From an uncultured Gammaproteobacteria bacterium (GTDB lineage: Bacteria; Pseudomonadota; Gammaproteobacteria; Pseudomonadales; Pseudohongiellaceae), in the NCBI GenBank assembly GCA_903853385.1, contig CAINTJ010000069.1, positions 1-64,000 on the forward strand: 64,000 bases of DNA. The letters are read 5' to 3'. The notes under the pieces were generated by a model. It saw nothing but the letters and a program-made list of their open reading frames with translations. It was not told the origin of the DNA and made no database searches. Numbering within the stretch: the first letter of the stretch is position 1; each line of letters starts with the position of its first letter. Shown one piece after another: positions 1 through 8,565 of the stretch. A program made the translations under genes and the position numbers.

Positions 1-1086
1 CACCACAATGATTTCGGCAATCACCACAGCAAACAAGGGCAGCAAGGGCAGCGTATAGCGCACCACCACCCAGGAAGTCAGCGATACCATCAGCATGTAC
101 GGTAGTAGTCCACCCAGCAACAGCCAGTCGCTCTGCTGCCGCCGACGCAACAACAACACCAGGCCACCGATAGCAAAAAAGTACAGCGGATAACCCAGGG
201 CCTGATGCAACATGCCCCACCAATACTGGAATGCAATGGGCCCGCGCCCTATGGCGTCCGGATACGGACTGGACTGAAAGTCCCACTGCACCTTCATGCC
301 CGCCTTGAATACATCGAAATAGCTGAAAGTCTGGGGGGAACCAATGGCGTAGCCCAGCACGATCAGCACGAGACACCACGGCACGATTGTAGGAACGATG
401 CGACGCACTGCCTGTTGCCAGAAGCCGGTTTTGACTCGCAACAACCACGCCAGCATTGGCATGCCGGTAAACAGCAGCAGTGGAAACCGGAATGCCAGCA
501 TGAGGCCGCCGGTGATCGCCGCCAGCCACAACAAGGTGCGGGCTGAACGCTCATTGCCAAGCTTGAAAATTTTGGCCGCCAAAAAATACTGCAAGGCCAC
601 CAGCAAGGCTCCAATCTCGTCCGGACGCATCTGCTGGGCAATAATCACATGCGCCGGCATGATTGCCAGCATGAAGGTGGCGAGCAGTGCGAGGGTTTCA
701 TTACGCAGGATGCGAGTGCCTTCATATACCAGCAGCAAGGTCAACAGCGACACCACCACCATGAAGTAGCGGGCAGCCAGCAAGGCATCGGCAGCAAAAT
801 TGTACTGATGCAGCATCGGTGAGAACTCGTCACCCAACTGCAGGAAAGCGCGTACGGTTCTGAAATACAAGGTGCCGCCATAGACAAACTGCTGGGGCAG
901 ATAGAGTCCTTCTCCGAACCATTCTGCCTGCAGCATCGTGGGTAATTCATCCGGGTGATAACTGGCAATCGGGTGCGAGGCATCGGGCAGGCCCCATTCA
1001 ATGCCGTAGAAGCGCAGCGAGGTAGCCAGCAGCAGACACAACACCAGCAAAGCCATGGATAGAGCCACTTTTTTGGTTGTCGGCAT
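1..1086 (-). CDS. GT-C (PMT/ArnT-like) membrane glycosyltransferase, C-terminus cut by window edge
   Basis: Reading leftwards from an ATG at 1086, 362 codons run to the window edge without a stop, so the gene is incomplete. Its N-terminus (MPTTKKVALSMALL) is a basic stretch followed by a hydrophobic segment. The next loop carries HPDE at residues 44-47, the acidic first-loop motif seen in GT39/PMT and ArnT-type glycosyltransferases. At least seven further hydrophobic segments follow, including a late one rich in VVRYTLPLLPLF. Such enzymes sit in the inner membrane and move a sugar from a polyprenyl-phosphate carrier to a protein or glycan. Neither donor nor acceptor can be told from this part. 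The gene starts 50 nt after the cysB stop on the same strand and may be cotranscribed with it. Confidence 0.7.
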   Translation of the reverse strand, partial: MPTTKKVALSMALLVLCLLLATSLRFYGIEWGLPDASHPIASYHPDELPTMLQAEWFGEGLYLPQQFVYGGTLYFRTVRAFLQLGDEFSPMLHQYNFAADALLAARYFMVVVSLLTLLLVYEGTRILRNETLALLATFMLAIMPAHVIIAQQMRPDEIGALLVALQYFLAAKIFKLGNERSARTLLWLAAITGGLMLAFRFPLLLFTGMPMLAWLLRVKTGFWQQAVRRIVPTIVPWCLVLIVLGYAIGSPQTFSYFDVFKAGMKVQWDFQSSPYPDAIGRGPIAFQYWWGMLHQALGYPLYFFAIGGLVLLLRRRQQSDWLLLGGLLPYMLMVSLTSWVVVRYTLPLLPLFAVVIAEIIVV

Positions 1087-1136
1087 AACTTCTTATTACC
1101 TGGAAAAACGGAAAGCGTGAACGTGTATTGCCTGGC

Positions 1137-2066
1137 TTAGTGGCCAGCGCTGGCCAGCCCGGCATCAAGGGCCTTGCGAGTGAGCCCTGGCACCAGCCGC
1201 TGGATGAAATCCGCCATGAATTTACGCAGGAAAACCTGGCGCCGTAATCCTACATAAGTTGTATTGGCCGGGAATAGATGGCTGGCATCCCGCATTGCGA
1301 GACCCTCATCACGTTTCGCATCATAAGCCATCGCTGCCACCAGCCCGACACCCAAACCCAGCTTCACATAGGTCTTGATGACATCAGCGTCGATCGCAGT
1401 CAGCACGATGTTCGGCCTTAGCCCCGTCTGTTCAAACTGACGCAAAACCTGCCCACCGCCCGCAAACGCGAAATCGTAGGTGATCAATGGGTACTGTGCC
1501 AGCTTCTCCAGCGTCAGTGCCCGCTCTTTCAGCAAGGGATGCCGCTTCGGCATCACCACGCAACGATTCCACTGGTAACACGGCAAACTCAACAAGCCGG
1601 GCATCTTGCTGATCGCTTCGGTGGCGATGCCCAGATCAGCGCTGCCATTGGCCACCTGCTCTGCCACCTGGGTAGGATTGCCCTGATGGATGGTCAACTG
1701 CACATCCGGCCATTCGCTGCTGAAGGCCTTCACTATGGCCGGCAGGAAATAGCGGGCCTGGGTATGGGTGGTGGCGATACTGAGCTGGCCACGCTGCTGG
1801 TGGCGGGATTCCTCCCCAGCCAGTTTCAGGTTGTCGACATCCCGCAACACCTTGGCTGCCAGCAACACGATCTGCTGCCCCGGCATCGTCAAGCCGGTCA
1901 GACGCTTGCCGTTACGTTCGAAAATCTGCAGGCCCAACTCCTGTTCCAGCAAGGCTACCTGCCGGCTGATCCCGGATTGCGAGGTATGCAGCGCGGTAGC
2001 CGCCTGCGAAATACTCAGCCCTTGCCGCACGATTTCGCCGAGATATTGCAATTGCTGCAATTTCAT
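1137..2066 (-). CDS. cysB: CysB-type LysR regulator of sulfur assimilation
   Basis: The 309-residue protein starts MKLQQLQYL, as CysB does; a GTG one codon upstream is a less likely start. Residues 1-60 are the winged HTH with the TSQSGISRQV recognition helix. The effector domain keeps CysB hallmarks such as IATTHTQARY, LPCYQWNR, QYPLITY and DADVIKTYVKLGLGVG. CysB is known to bind N-acetylserine or sulfate-type ligands and to activate cysteine biosynthesis and sulfonate genes. Divergent transcription from a TauE/SafE permease fits a sulfur role. It is slightly shorter than the E. coli protein (324 aa), mainly at the C-terminus. Confidence 0.93.
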   Translation of the reverse strand: MKLQQLQYLGEIVRQGLSISQAATALHTSQSGISRQVALLEQELGLQIFERNGKRLTGLTMPGQQIVLLAAKVLRDVDNLKLAGEESRHQQRGQLSIATTHTQARYFLPAIVKAFSSEWPDVQLTIHQGNPTQVAEQVANGSADLGIATEAISKMPGLLSLPCYQWNRCVVMPKRHPLLKERALTLEKLAQYPLITYDFAFAGGGQVLRQFEQTGLRPNIVLTAIDADVIKTYVKLGLGVGLVAAMAYDAKRDEGLAMRDASHLFPANTTYVGLRRQVFLRKFMADFIQRLVPGLTRKALDAGLASAGH

Positions 2067-2096
2067 CACGATTTCCTATATCTTTATTTAACATAT

Positions 2097-2114
2097 TGAT
2101 ATGTAAATATATCA
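2097..2114. promoter_or_regulatory. dyad in the cysB/tauE-like divergent intergenic region
   Basis: The 100-bp gap between cysB and the permease is AT-rich and holds the perfect dyad TGATAT-N6-ATATCA. It lies between the two start codons and so is well placed for a regulator of one or both genes. CysB sites are poorly conserved, so assignment to CysB is inference. The permease has a strong ribosome site (AGGAGG) 6-7 nt before its ATG. Confidence 0.35.
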
Positions 2115-2167
2115 CTAATTTGTGAAATAGCTTGCTGCTATAGTGCGCGTCCCTGCAGGAGGACCTT

Positions 2168-2971
2168 ATGGGACTGACGTATTCGATTTCCGGCTTTGTG
2201 GTCGGCATGCTGGTGGGTGTAACGGGTGTTGGCGGCGGCTCGCTGATGACGCCACTACTGGTGTTCCTGTTCGGTTTCAATCCCTCGGTGGCTGTGGGAA
2301 CCGACCTGCTCTATGCCGCCATCACCAAGACCGGCGGTGTGGCCGTGCATCATGGCAAGCATCAGTCGGTGGACTGGCGTGTAGTGGGTTTGCTGGCCAT
2401 AGGTAGTTTGCCGCTGGCAATTGCCACCTTGCTAACGATCCGTTATCTGACCTCGATCGGCACCGAAATCACCGGCACCATTTCATTTTCACTCGGGCTG
2501 GCGCTGATACTGACGGCAAGCGCACTGCTGGTGCGGGCCGCATTGTTGCATGGCAGTGTCCGGGTGGCCGACCATGATGCCAGCATGAAAAGTGCGGCAC
2601 GCTTCAGCCATGGCTGGGAAATACCAGCTACGATTTTGACCGGCACCGTGCTGGGAATTCTGGTGACGCTGTCATCAGTAGGCGCCGGTGCACTCGGCAC
2701 CGTAGCCTTGCTGTTTCTCTACCCACGCTCAAGCACGCTTAAAATTGTCGGTACCGATCTGGCGCACGCCATCCCCCTCACTGCGGTGGCCGGCCTGGGC
2801 CATTGGTGGCTGGGCAATGTGAATTTTCTGTTGCTGGGCAGCCTGCTGATCGGCTCACTGCCTGGCATCTGGGCCGGCAGCCTGCTCAGTGCCAAAATTC
2901 CTGAGCAGTGGCTGCGTCCTGTGCTGGCGGTAGTGCTGATGGTGATCGGCGTGAAGTTTGTATTTAGCTAG
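2168..2971 (+). CDS. TauE/SafE-family membrane permease (sulfite/organosulfonate export type)
   Basis: 267 residues with about eight hydrophobic segments arranged as two repeats, typical of TauE/SafE (formerly DUF81). The first helix contains GMLVGVTGVGGGSLMTP and the second half has the matching VTLSSVGAGALGT, the paired Gly-rich motif of the family. The ATG follows a near-perfect AGGAGG. Members move sulfite, sulfoacetate or other anions across the inner membrane. Divergence from cysB supports a sulfur-linked substrate, but the sequence does not show which. Confidence 0.85.
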   Translation: MGLTYSISGFVVGMLVGVTGVGGGSLMTPLLVFLFGFNPSVAVGTDLLYAAITKTGGVAVHHGKHQSVDWRVVGLLAIGSLPLAIATLLTIRYLTSIGTEITGTISFSLGLALILTASALLVRAALLHGSVRVADHDASMKSAARFSHGWEIPATILTGTVLGILVTLSSVGAGALGTVALLFLYPRSSTLKIVGTDLAHAIPLTAVAGLGHWWLGNVNFLLLGSLLIGSLPGIWAGSLLSAKIPEQWLRPVLAVVLMVIGVKFVFS

Positions 2972-2978
2972 GGGCGCG

Positions 2979-3250
2979 TTACTTGGCCTGCTGCTGTTGC
3001 ATCACTGCCAGCAGCTCACCTTTGGCCGCCGCGTCCCAATGTTCGATCAAGCGTCCATCAGCAAGGCGGAACAAATCAAACCAGGCGACCTTGTATTCGG
3101 CGCCAGGGTGATTGAGGTCAGGTCGCACTTCTTCCAGTACCTGCATCACCACATTGCCCCCGGCCACATAGGGCATCAAACCATAGTGAATACTTCCGGC
3201 AAAACTAAAGGAAAAAAAGCCTTGTCGCTCGGGCCGCACTTGACTGCAAT
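2979..3250 (-). pseudogene. 3' remnant of a SnoaL-like (NTF2-fold) gene
   Basis: The frame ending at 2979 contains VAWFDLFRLADGRLIEHWD, which closely resembles the conserved end of SnoaL-like aldol-condensing NTF2-fold proteins. The usual N-terminal half (YIQHNP-type motifs) is absent. The reading frame upstream of about 3250 turns into low-complexity, Cys-rich sequence unlike the family. It ends 7 nt from the stop of the convergent permease gene. I read it as a truncated gene. The left boundary is the stop codon; the right boundary is approximate. Confidence 0.55.
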
Positions 3251-3455
3251 TGCTACATGTTGAATCCTGTTGCCAATGGTAGTATGCATGCCGTGCATAT
3301 CCCAATGGCCATCCCACCCGAGAGCATGCAGATCATCGTAATCCAGGCTGCCGCCTATAAGGAAACCACAGCAAAGGAATTGATCCGCAAGTCCGCGGGC
3401 CCGATGCTGGCCACAGTGCTGCTGGCGATGGCCAGCCCGATGGCAGCTTGCGCTG

Positions 3456-4271
3456 ATGGCCGGCAGCACAGTTGAGGCTGTGCACAACGACAATGTTACG
3501 CATTCACCACTGCCCGAAGATGTGCTGAGTGACAACAGTGTGGAAGTTGCGTTGTGGCGCAGCCTGCATGTGCAGCTCGCCGATTACACTTCATTGCAGC
3601 TGCAAGGGACCTTGACGCGTCACCAGTTCCAGCATTTTGCCGGCCTCTCCAGCACCAGCCTGTCCGGCAGTGCCGAGTTCAGTCACAAGTTCGGCGTGGG
3701 AGCCGAAATCCCAGTACTGTCCTTTACCACGCTCATTGAGCGCAGCCTGTTCAATGACTCCAATCGAAACCGCTCACTTTACAGTGGCGGACTGGCCTTG
3801 CGTCAGCGCATCCAGGATGAATGGCAATGGTCAGTTACCGCTGTCTATGAACGCCAGGCTGGAGACTACGGCCCCGCCGCTGCGGTTTACACCCCGGCTG
3901 GACCCAAGCCAGGCAATGTGTGGGATCTGGCATCCTGGCAACTGGCGCTCAAAGCTGAGTGGGATCTGAGTGCCTCCAGCTGGCTGGCTGCCACCGTGTC
4001 CTACCGGGATGGTGACATTGTGGCTACCACCCACCCTTATCTCGAAGTATTGGAAGTATCCAGCGATGTTGCCATGGATGCGACTTTTGGTAACGGCATG
4101 ATTGCCTACCGGCTCAAGGCCACCAGCTACAGTTTTGCACTCGACTGGAATCACGCCCTCGGAGCAAGCTCTACCCTGTATCTGGGCGCCGAGCGGCAAT
4201 GGAGCCGCGGCGCCAATGACCTCGTGTATCAGACAGGTATAATCCGGGGCGGATTTCTGCACAATTTCTGA
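3456..4271 (+). CDS. beta-barrel-like outer-membrane protein, export signal in another frame
   Basis: 271 codons whose product alternates polar and aromatic/hydrophobic residues (strands such as WQLALKAEWDLSASSWLAATVSYRDGD and TLYLGAERQW), as in outer-membrane barrels. The family is not recognised. The ATG at 3456 gives no signal peptide. The overlapping +1-related frame at 3404-3475 encodes MLATVLLAMASPMAACADG, a convincing signal peptide that meets a stop at 3473-3475. A one-base shift near 3460-3470 would join the two. The gene is therefore probably frameshifted here, or the assembly has an indel. It is followed 12 nt later by the cupredoxin gene, so the three genes to 6918 look like one operon. 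Confidence 0.55.
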   Translation: MAGSTVEAVHNDNVTHSPLPEDVLSDNSVEVALWRSLHVQLADYTSLQLQGTLTRHQFQHFAGLSSTSLSGSAEFSHKFGVGAEIPVLSFTTLIERSLFNDSNRNRSLYSGGLALRQRIQDEWQWSVTAVYERQAGDYGPAAAVYTPAGPKPGNVWDLASWQLALKAEWDLSASSWLAATVSYRDGDIVATTHPYLEVLEVSSDVAMDATFGNGMIAYRLKATSYSFALDWNHALGASSTLYLGAERQWSRGANDLVYQTGIIRGGFLHNF

Positions 4272-4304
4272 CACGCCAACCTCATGCCTGTTCCGGAAGC
4301 TGCC

Positions 4305-4973
4305 ATGCCACATTCAGTCAATGCCAGAGTACCTGCTTTCATCTTTTCCTTTCTGGTAATGCAGTTATGGTGCGGCTCAGCCGTCCTCGCCGCCTCACTG
4401 ACACTGACACTGACTGACCAGAACAATGCGGCCCTTGATGATGCAATAATCTATATCAGCAACATCAATGGCAAACATGCTGCGACTACGCCACAAAATG
4501 TCATTGTCGATCAGCTCAATGAAATGTTCGTCCCCCATGTGCGAGCAATTCCGGTCGGTTCACGCGTCAGCTTCCCGAATTCTGACCATATCCGTCATCA
4601 TGTCTATTCATTCTCGGAAACCAAGACTTTTGAATTGCCACTCTATACCGGCGTGCCGACTACACCTGTACAGTTTGACAAGGCCGGACTGGTGACACTG
4701 GGCTGCAACATCCATGATCACATGCTGGGCTACATCCTGGTCGTGGATACGCCGTGGTACGCTGAAGTGCATGATGGCAAAGCCACTATCTCCAATCTGC
4801 CAGCCGGCCAGTTGGCGGTGGTGGTTTGGCATCCCCGCATGGCGCAGGAACAAGTGCTGCAATTGAACCTTACCGTAACTGCTGATCAAAACGCCTCGCT
4901 CGCCCAGCAACTCGAACTGCGTCCTGAACGCATGGTCCGTCGCGCCCCCCGGCGTGGTGGCAACCGTTACTGA
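4305..4973 (+). CDS. exported cupredoxin-domain protein (methylamine-utilization-like)
   Basis: The chosen ATG (4305) follows GGAAG at good spacing; an in-frame ATG exists at 4284. A signal peptide (VMQLWCGSAVLAA) covers residues about 12-30. The rest is a plastocyanin-like fold with probable type-1 copper ligands: His98/His99 in the DHIRHHVYSF stretch and the C134-x2-H137-x-H139-M140 cluster in LGCNIHDHMLGY. Proteins of this type are often named 'methylamine utilization protein' although methylamine oxidation is rarely shown. It is probably a periplasmic electron carrier or copper sensor. Its end overlaps the cyclase start by 20 nt, so the two are likely translated together. Confidence 0.75.
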   Translation: MPHSVNARVPAFIFSFLVMQLWCGSAVLAASLTLTLTDQNNAALDDAIIYISNINGKHAATTPQNVIVDQLNEMFVPHVRAIPVGSRVSFPNSDHIRHHVYSFSETKTFELPLYTGVPTTPVQFDKAGLVTLGCNIHDHMLGYILVVDTPWYAEVHDGKATISNLPAGQLAVVVWHPRMAQEQVLQLNLTVTADQNASLAQQLELRPERMVRRAPRRGGNRY

Positions 4974-6918
4974 ACGCCCTGTGATCAGCCTGCAATTCCA
5001 GCATTTTCAAACCCGGCTGCTGGCCTATCTGTTGTTGCCGATGCTGCTGGTGCTGGGCGCCATCTACCTGGCCATCGACCATGCCAACACCAACAATGCC
5101 GCCGCCATCATCAAGCGTGACCTTGAAATCGGTGTAAACAACTTCAACGCTGCGATCAATGATCGCAATGACAATCTGGCCATCGCCAGTGATGCTCTCA
5201 CCGGTGACTACGCATTCCGGCAGGCCTATAACACTGACCATCTGACCTTGCTGTCAGCAATGAAAAATTTGCTGGGCAGACTGGCCACCGCCGACTTCAT
5301 TGCAATGGTGGATGCCAACACCCATCAACTGCGTGTTGATACCCGTCGCCCGGATTTACAGGGCGTGGTGCCGGAATGGTTGCCACTGATTACCGCAGCA
5401 GAAGCACTCGACAACCGCGGTCAATATCCGGAAGCCAGCAGTGTCAGCCTGCTGGATGGTCACCCCTATCATATTACCGTGCTGCCGTTCCTGAACCCGG
5501 ATCTCACCGGCTGGATCGCCATTGGTTTTGATATTGGCGGCAGCTTTACCGAAGACTTCAAAAAAACAGTTTCAGCAGATGTCAGTGTATTGTTCAACGA
5601 CAATAGCAGCTGGCAAATCAGCGGCTCAACGCTACCGGAACTGTTGCAGCCACAATTGACCTCTGCGTTCCAGCACGGCAGCGGGCCCTACTCGCTGCTC
5701 AGACTGGGTGATGAAGACTATGTCAGCCTCGCCAATCCCTTGAACGAAGCAGGCTCCGTGCAGGTGCTGCTGCAGCGTTCACTCGCAGCGCAACTGCAAC
5801 CGTTCAACGAACTGCAACAGCGCCTGTTCACGATCTTTGCCATCGGGGTATTCGTACTGCTGATCGCGTTGACGCTGATGTCGCGCAATGTGACAAGACC
5901 TCTGGAATTGCTGACACATGGTGCCCGTCGCATCGCCTCCGGCGATTACCAGCAGCAAGTTAATATTCCTGACCAGGATGAAATCGGCGAGCTCGCTGCG
6001 GCTTTCAACGGGATGGCCACCGGCTTGGCGGAAAAGGAGAAAGTGCGCGCACTGCTTGGCAAGGTGGTATCGCCAGAGATTGCCAATGAACTGCTTAACA
6101 ACCAGATGGAACTGGGCGGTGAGGAACGCGAAATAACGATCATGTTCACGGATATCCGCGGCTTCACCCCTTTTTGCGAAGGCAAGTCTCCCAGGCAGAT
6201 CCTGGCGTTGTTGAATGATTATTTTACGATGCTGGCCAGTGTAATCGAAGCCCATAACGGCGTGGTGGACAAATACATTGGCGATGCCGTAATGGCGCTT
6301 TTCGGTGCGCCCGTCCCCGATGCGGCTGCGCCGACCCAGGCAGTAAGAGCAGCTCTTGCCGTCAAAAACGCACTGGCAGAACTCAACAAGACCTTCATTG
6401 CACGGGGCTTGCAACCGCTGGTCATGGGCATCGGCATCAACACCGATCGCGTGGTGGTCGGCAATATGGGTTCGCAATCACGACTGAACTACACAGCCAT
6501 CGGTGATGGCGTCAATCTGGCGTCACGACTGGAGGGCCTGCAAAAACGCTATGGCAGCGCTGTCATCGTCAGTGCCAGCACTGCCGTGGCTGCGCCACAA
6601 TTTCTCTATCTGCCGCTGGATCAGGTGCGCGTCAAGGGCAAGCACTTGTCTGTGGAAATTTTCGAACCCCTGTGCGAACTCGGGCATGCATCAGCCGCCC
6701 TGATGGAATCAGCGACACTGTTCAAGGGTTTCCTGCAGCAATGGCGACAAGGCGCCTGGCAAGCGGCAGCACAAACACTTGAACTCTATGCCAGTACTGC
6801 TGCCACAGTGCCCGAACTCAACAACAACCTGATCATGCTGTATCGCCAGCGCCTGCATCAATGCATCCAGTCGCCACCGGCAGACTGGGATGGCGTTTGT
6901 GCTTTTGATGAAAAATAG
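4954..6918 (+). CDS. membrane class III adenylate/guanylate cyclase with HAMP domain
   Basis: 654 residues. A first membrane segment spans about 20-41, a periplasmic sensor region about 42-285, and a second segment about 290-309. Then come a HAMP linker (about 310-362) and a class III cyclase catalytic domain (about 385-575). Metal-binding aspartates are D400 (FTDIRGF) and D444 (YIGDAVMALFG). K440 and the NYTAIGD stretch sit at the purine-selecting positions, and N521/R525 (VNLASRLE) are the transition-state pair. All catalytic residues are present, so it should make a cyclic nucleotide, most likely cAMP. A C-terminal helical tail of about 70 residues is unassigned. Its sensor faces the periplasm, where the cotranscribed cupredoxin should be. 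Confidence 0.88.
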   Translation: MVATVTERPVISLQFQHFQTRLLAYLLLPMLLVLGAIYLAIDHANTNNAAAIIKRDLEIGVNNFNAAINDRNDNLAIASDALTGDYAFRQAYNTDHLTLLSAMKNLLGRLATADFIAMVDANTHQLRVDTRRPDLQGVVPEWLPLITAAEALDNRGQYPEASSVSLLDGHPYHITVLPFLNPDLTGWIAIGFDIGGSFTEDFKKTVSADVSVLFNDNSSWQISGSTLPELLQPQLTSAFQHGSGPYSLLRLGDEDYVSLANPLNEAGSVQVLLQRSLAAQLQPFNELQQRLFTIFAIGVFVLLIALTLMSRNVTRPLELLTHGARRIASGDYQQQVNIPDQDEIGELAAAFNGMATGLAEKEKVRALLGKVVSPEIANELLNNQMELGGEEREITIMFTDIRGFTPFCEGKSPRQILALLNDYFTMLASVIEAHNGVVDKYIGDAVMALFGAPVPDAAAPTQAVRAALAVKNALAELNKTFIARGLQPLVMGIGINTDRVVVGNMGSQSRLNYTAIGDGVNLASRLEGLQKRYGSAVIVSASTAVAAPQFLYLPLDQVRVKGKHLSVEIFEPLCELGHASAALMESATLFKGFLQQWRQGAWQAAAQTLELYASTAATVPELNNNLIMLYRQRLHQCIQSPPADWDGVCAFDEK

Positions 6919-6926
6919 GTGCTGCG

Positions 6927-7997
6927 ATGACTGCGGCATCCCCAAGTAAATTCATCCACTGTGATTGTGATTGTTTCTATGCTGCCATTGAGATGCGGGA
7001 CGATCCGGCCCTGCGCGGCTTGCCCGTTGCAGTAGGCGGGGATGAAAGCCGGCGTGGCGTGATCGCTACCTGCAATTATGAAGCCCGCAAATTTGGCGTG
7101 CATTCGGCGATGGCCTCCGCCACGGCACGACGTTTGTGCAGTGACCTCATTATCATTCCTCCCAACATGGACAAGTACAAACTGGCTTCGCGGCAAATCC
7201 AGCTCATCTACCAGGATTACACTGACCTGGTTGAACCGTTGTCACTGGATGAAGCCTTCCTTGATGTTACCCACAGCACGATGCTGCAAGGCAGTGGCCA
7301 GCTGATTGCCCAGGACATCCGGCGACGGGTGCGGGAAACCATTGGCATCACGCTGTCAGCAGGCATAGCGCCCAACAAATTACTTGCCAAAATCGCCAGC
7401 GAATGGAACAAGCCGGACGGCCAGTTTGTGATAACTCCGGCCCAGGTACTGGCGTTCATGCATAAACTGCCAGTGAATAAAATTCATGGGGTTGGCAAAG
7501 TGACGGCCCGCAAGATGCAGCTGATGAGCATCGATACTTGCGCCGACTTGCAACGCTACAGCAAAATCCAGCTGCTTGAACACTTCGGCAGTTTCGGCGA
7601 ACGCCTTCATGCGCTGTGTCGAGGCGAAGACGACCGCAAAATAGCACACGACCACCAACCCAGGTCGATCAGTGTCGAAACCACCTTTGAGGTCGACCTG
7701 CTTACGCTGGAACAATGCCTGAACATGCTGCCGGACTTGCTGGGCCAGCTGCAACGTCGACTCGGCAGCCGCAACGTAAAACACGCCATCAACAAACAGT
7801 TCATCAAACTCAAATTCAACAACTTCATATCTACTACTGTGGAGCAGCTTGCACCGGCTCCTGAACTGGATGGCTATATCGCCCTGTGTCGCACTGGTTA
7901 CCAACGCGGCGACTTGCCTGTACGCTTGCTGGGACTGGGCGTGCGTTTCCGCCAGCAAGGCAGTTTCACACAACTAGAATTGCCTTTACTGTCGTAA
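6927..7997 (+). CDS. dinB: DNA polymerase IV (translesion)
   Basis: 356 residues, normal length for DinB. Catalytic metal ligands are D13 (HCDCDCFYAAIE) and D108/E109 (SLDEAFLDV). The steric-gate aromatic, the helix-hairpin-helix (VNKIHGVGKVTARKM) and the little-finger domain are all in place. The C-terminus (QLELPLLS) resembles the beta-clamp binding motif. It extends past lesions and mismatched ends with low fidelity. It starts 8 nt after the cyclase stop. No clear LexA box was seen in the short gap, so SOS control would have to act further upstream. Confidence 0.96.
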   Translation: MTAASPSKFIHCDCDCFYAAIEMRDDPALRGLPVAVGGDESRRGVIATCNYEARKFGVHSAMASATARRLCSDLIIIPPNMDKYKLASRQIQLIYQDYTDLVEPLSLDEAFLDVTHSTMLQGSGQLIAQDIRRRVRETIGITLSAGIAPNKLLAKIASEWNKPDGQFVITPAQVLAFMHKLPVNKIHGVGKVTARKMQLMSIDTCADLQRYSKIQLLEHFGSFGERLHALCRGEDDRKIAHDHQPRSISVETTFEVDLLTLEQCLNMLPDLLGQLQRRLGSRNVKHAINKQFIKLKFNNFISTTVEQLAPAPELDGYIALCRTGYQRGDLPVRLLGLGVRFRQQGSFTQLELPLLS

Positions 7998-8045
7998 TGT
8001 CGACAATGGGCGCCTGGCCACTCTCATTACTCAAGTCCACCGTCC

Positions 8046-8561
8046 ATGTCCCGCTATCGCCCACCCTCCCCGCCCATGGCTCCCTACATCACAGTTGAAG
8101 GGGAACAAGCCCTGCGTGATGAACTTGAACAATTGTGGCGGTTTGAACGTCCGCAAGTGACACAGTCTGTCACCGAGGCGGCGGCCCAGGGCGATCGTTC
8201 CGAAAACGCCGAATACATCTATGGCAAAAAACGCCTGCGGGAAATCGACAGCCGGGTGCGTTTTCTGCGCAAGCGGCTCGAAGTGTTGAAAGTGGTACGT
8301 GAGCTCCCTACCGACATCAACAAAGTCTATTTCGGAGCCTGGGTGGAACTGGAGGACGAGAGCGGCGCTGGCTGCCGTTACCGCATGGTCGGCCCTGACG
8401 AACTCAATCCGGTGCTGGGCTATATCAGTATCGATTCAGTACTGGGGCGCGCCTTGCTCGGCAAACCGCTTGCTACTGAAATCAACATCGAAACACCCAA
8501 GGGCAAGCGCTGCTATGTCATTACCGCAATTTCCTACCAAAACCCTGACACCCAGAGTTGA
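8046..8561 (+). CDS. greB: transcription elongation factor GreB
   Basis: 171 residues. The N-terminal coiled coil carries the GreB signature LWRFERPQVTQSV and the acidic tip GDRSENAEYIYGKKRLREID. The C-terminal FKBP-like domain has FGAWVELEDE and YISIDSVLGRALLGK. GreB rescues backtracked RNA polymerase by stimulating transcript cleavage. The first ten residues (MSRYRPPSPP) are extra relative to E. coli GreB, so an internal start at MAPYITVEG is possible. The downstream regulator gene begins 4 nt after the stop. Confidence 0.95.
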   Translation: MSRYRPPSPPMAPYITVEGEQALRDELEQLWRFERPQVTQSVTEAAAQGDRSENAEYIYGKKRLREIDSRVRFLRKRLEVLKVVRELPTDINKVYFGAWVELEDESGAGCRYRMVGPDELNPVLGYISIDSVLGRALLGKPLATEINIETPKGKRCYVITAISYQNPDTQS

Positions 8562-8565
8562 CTGA

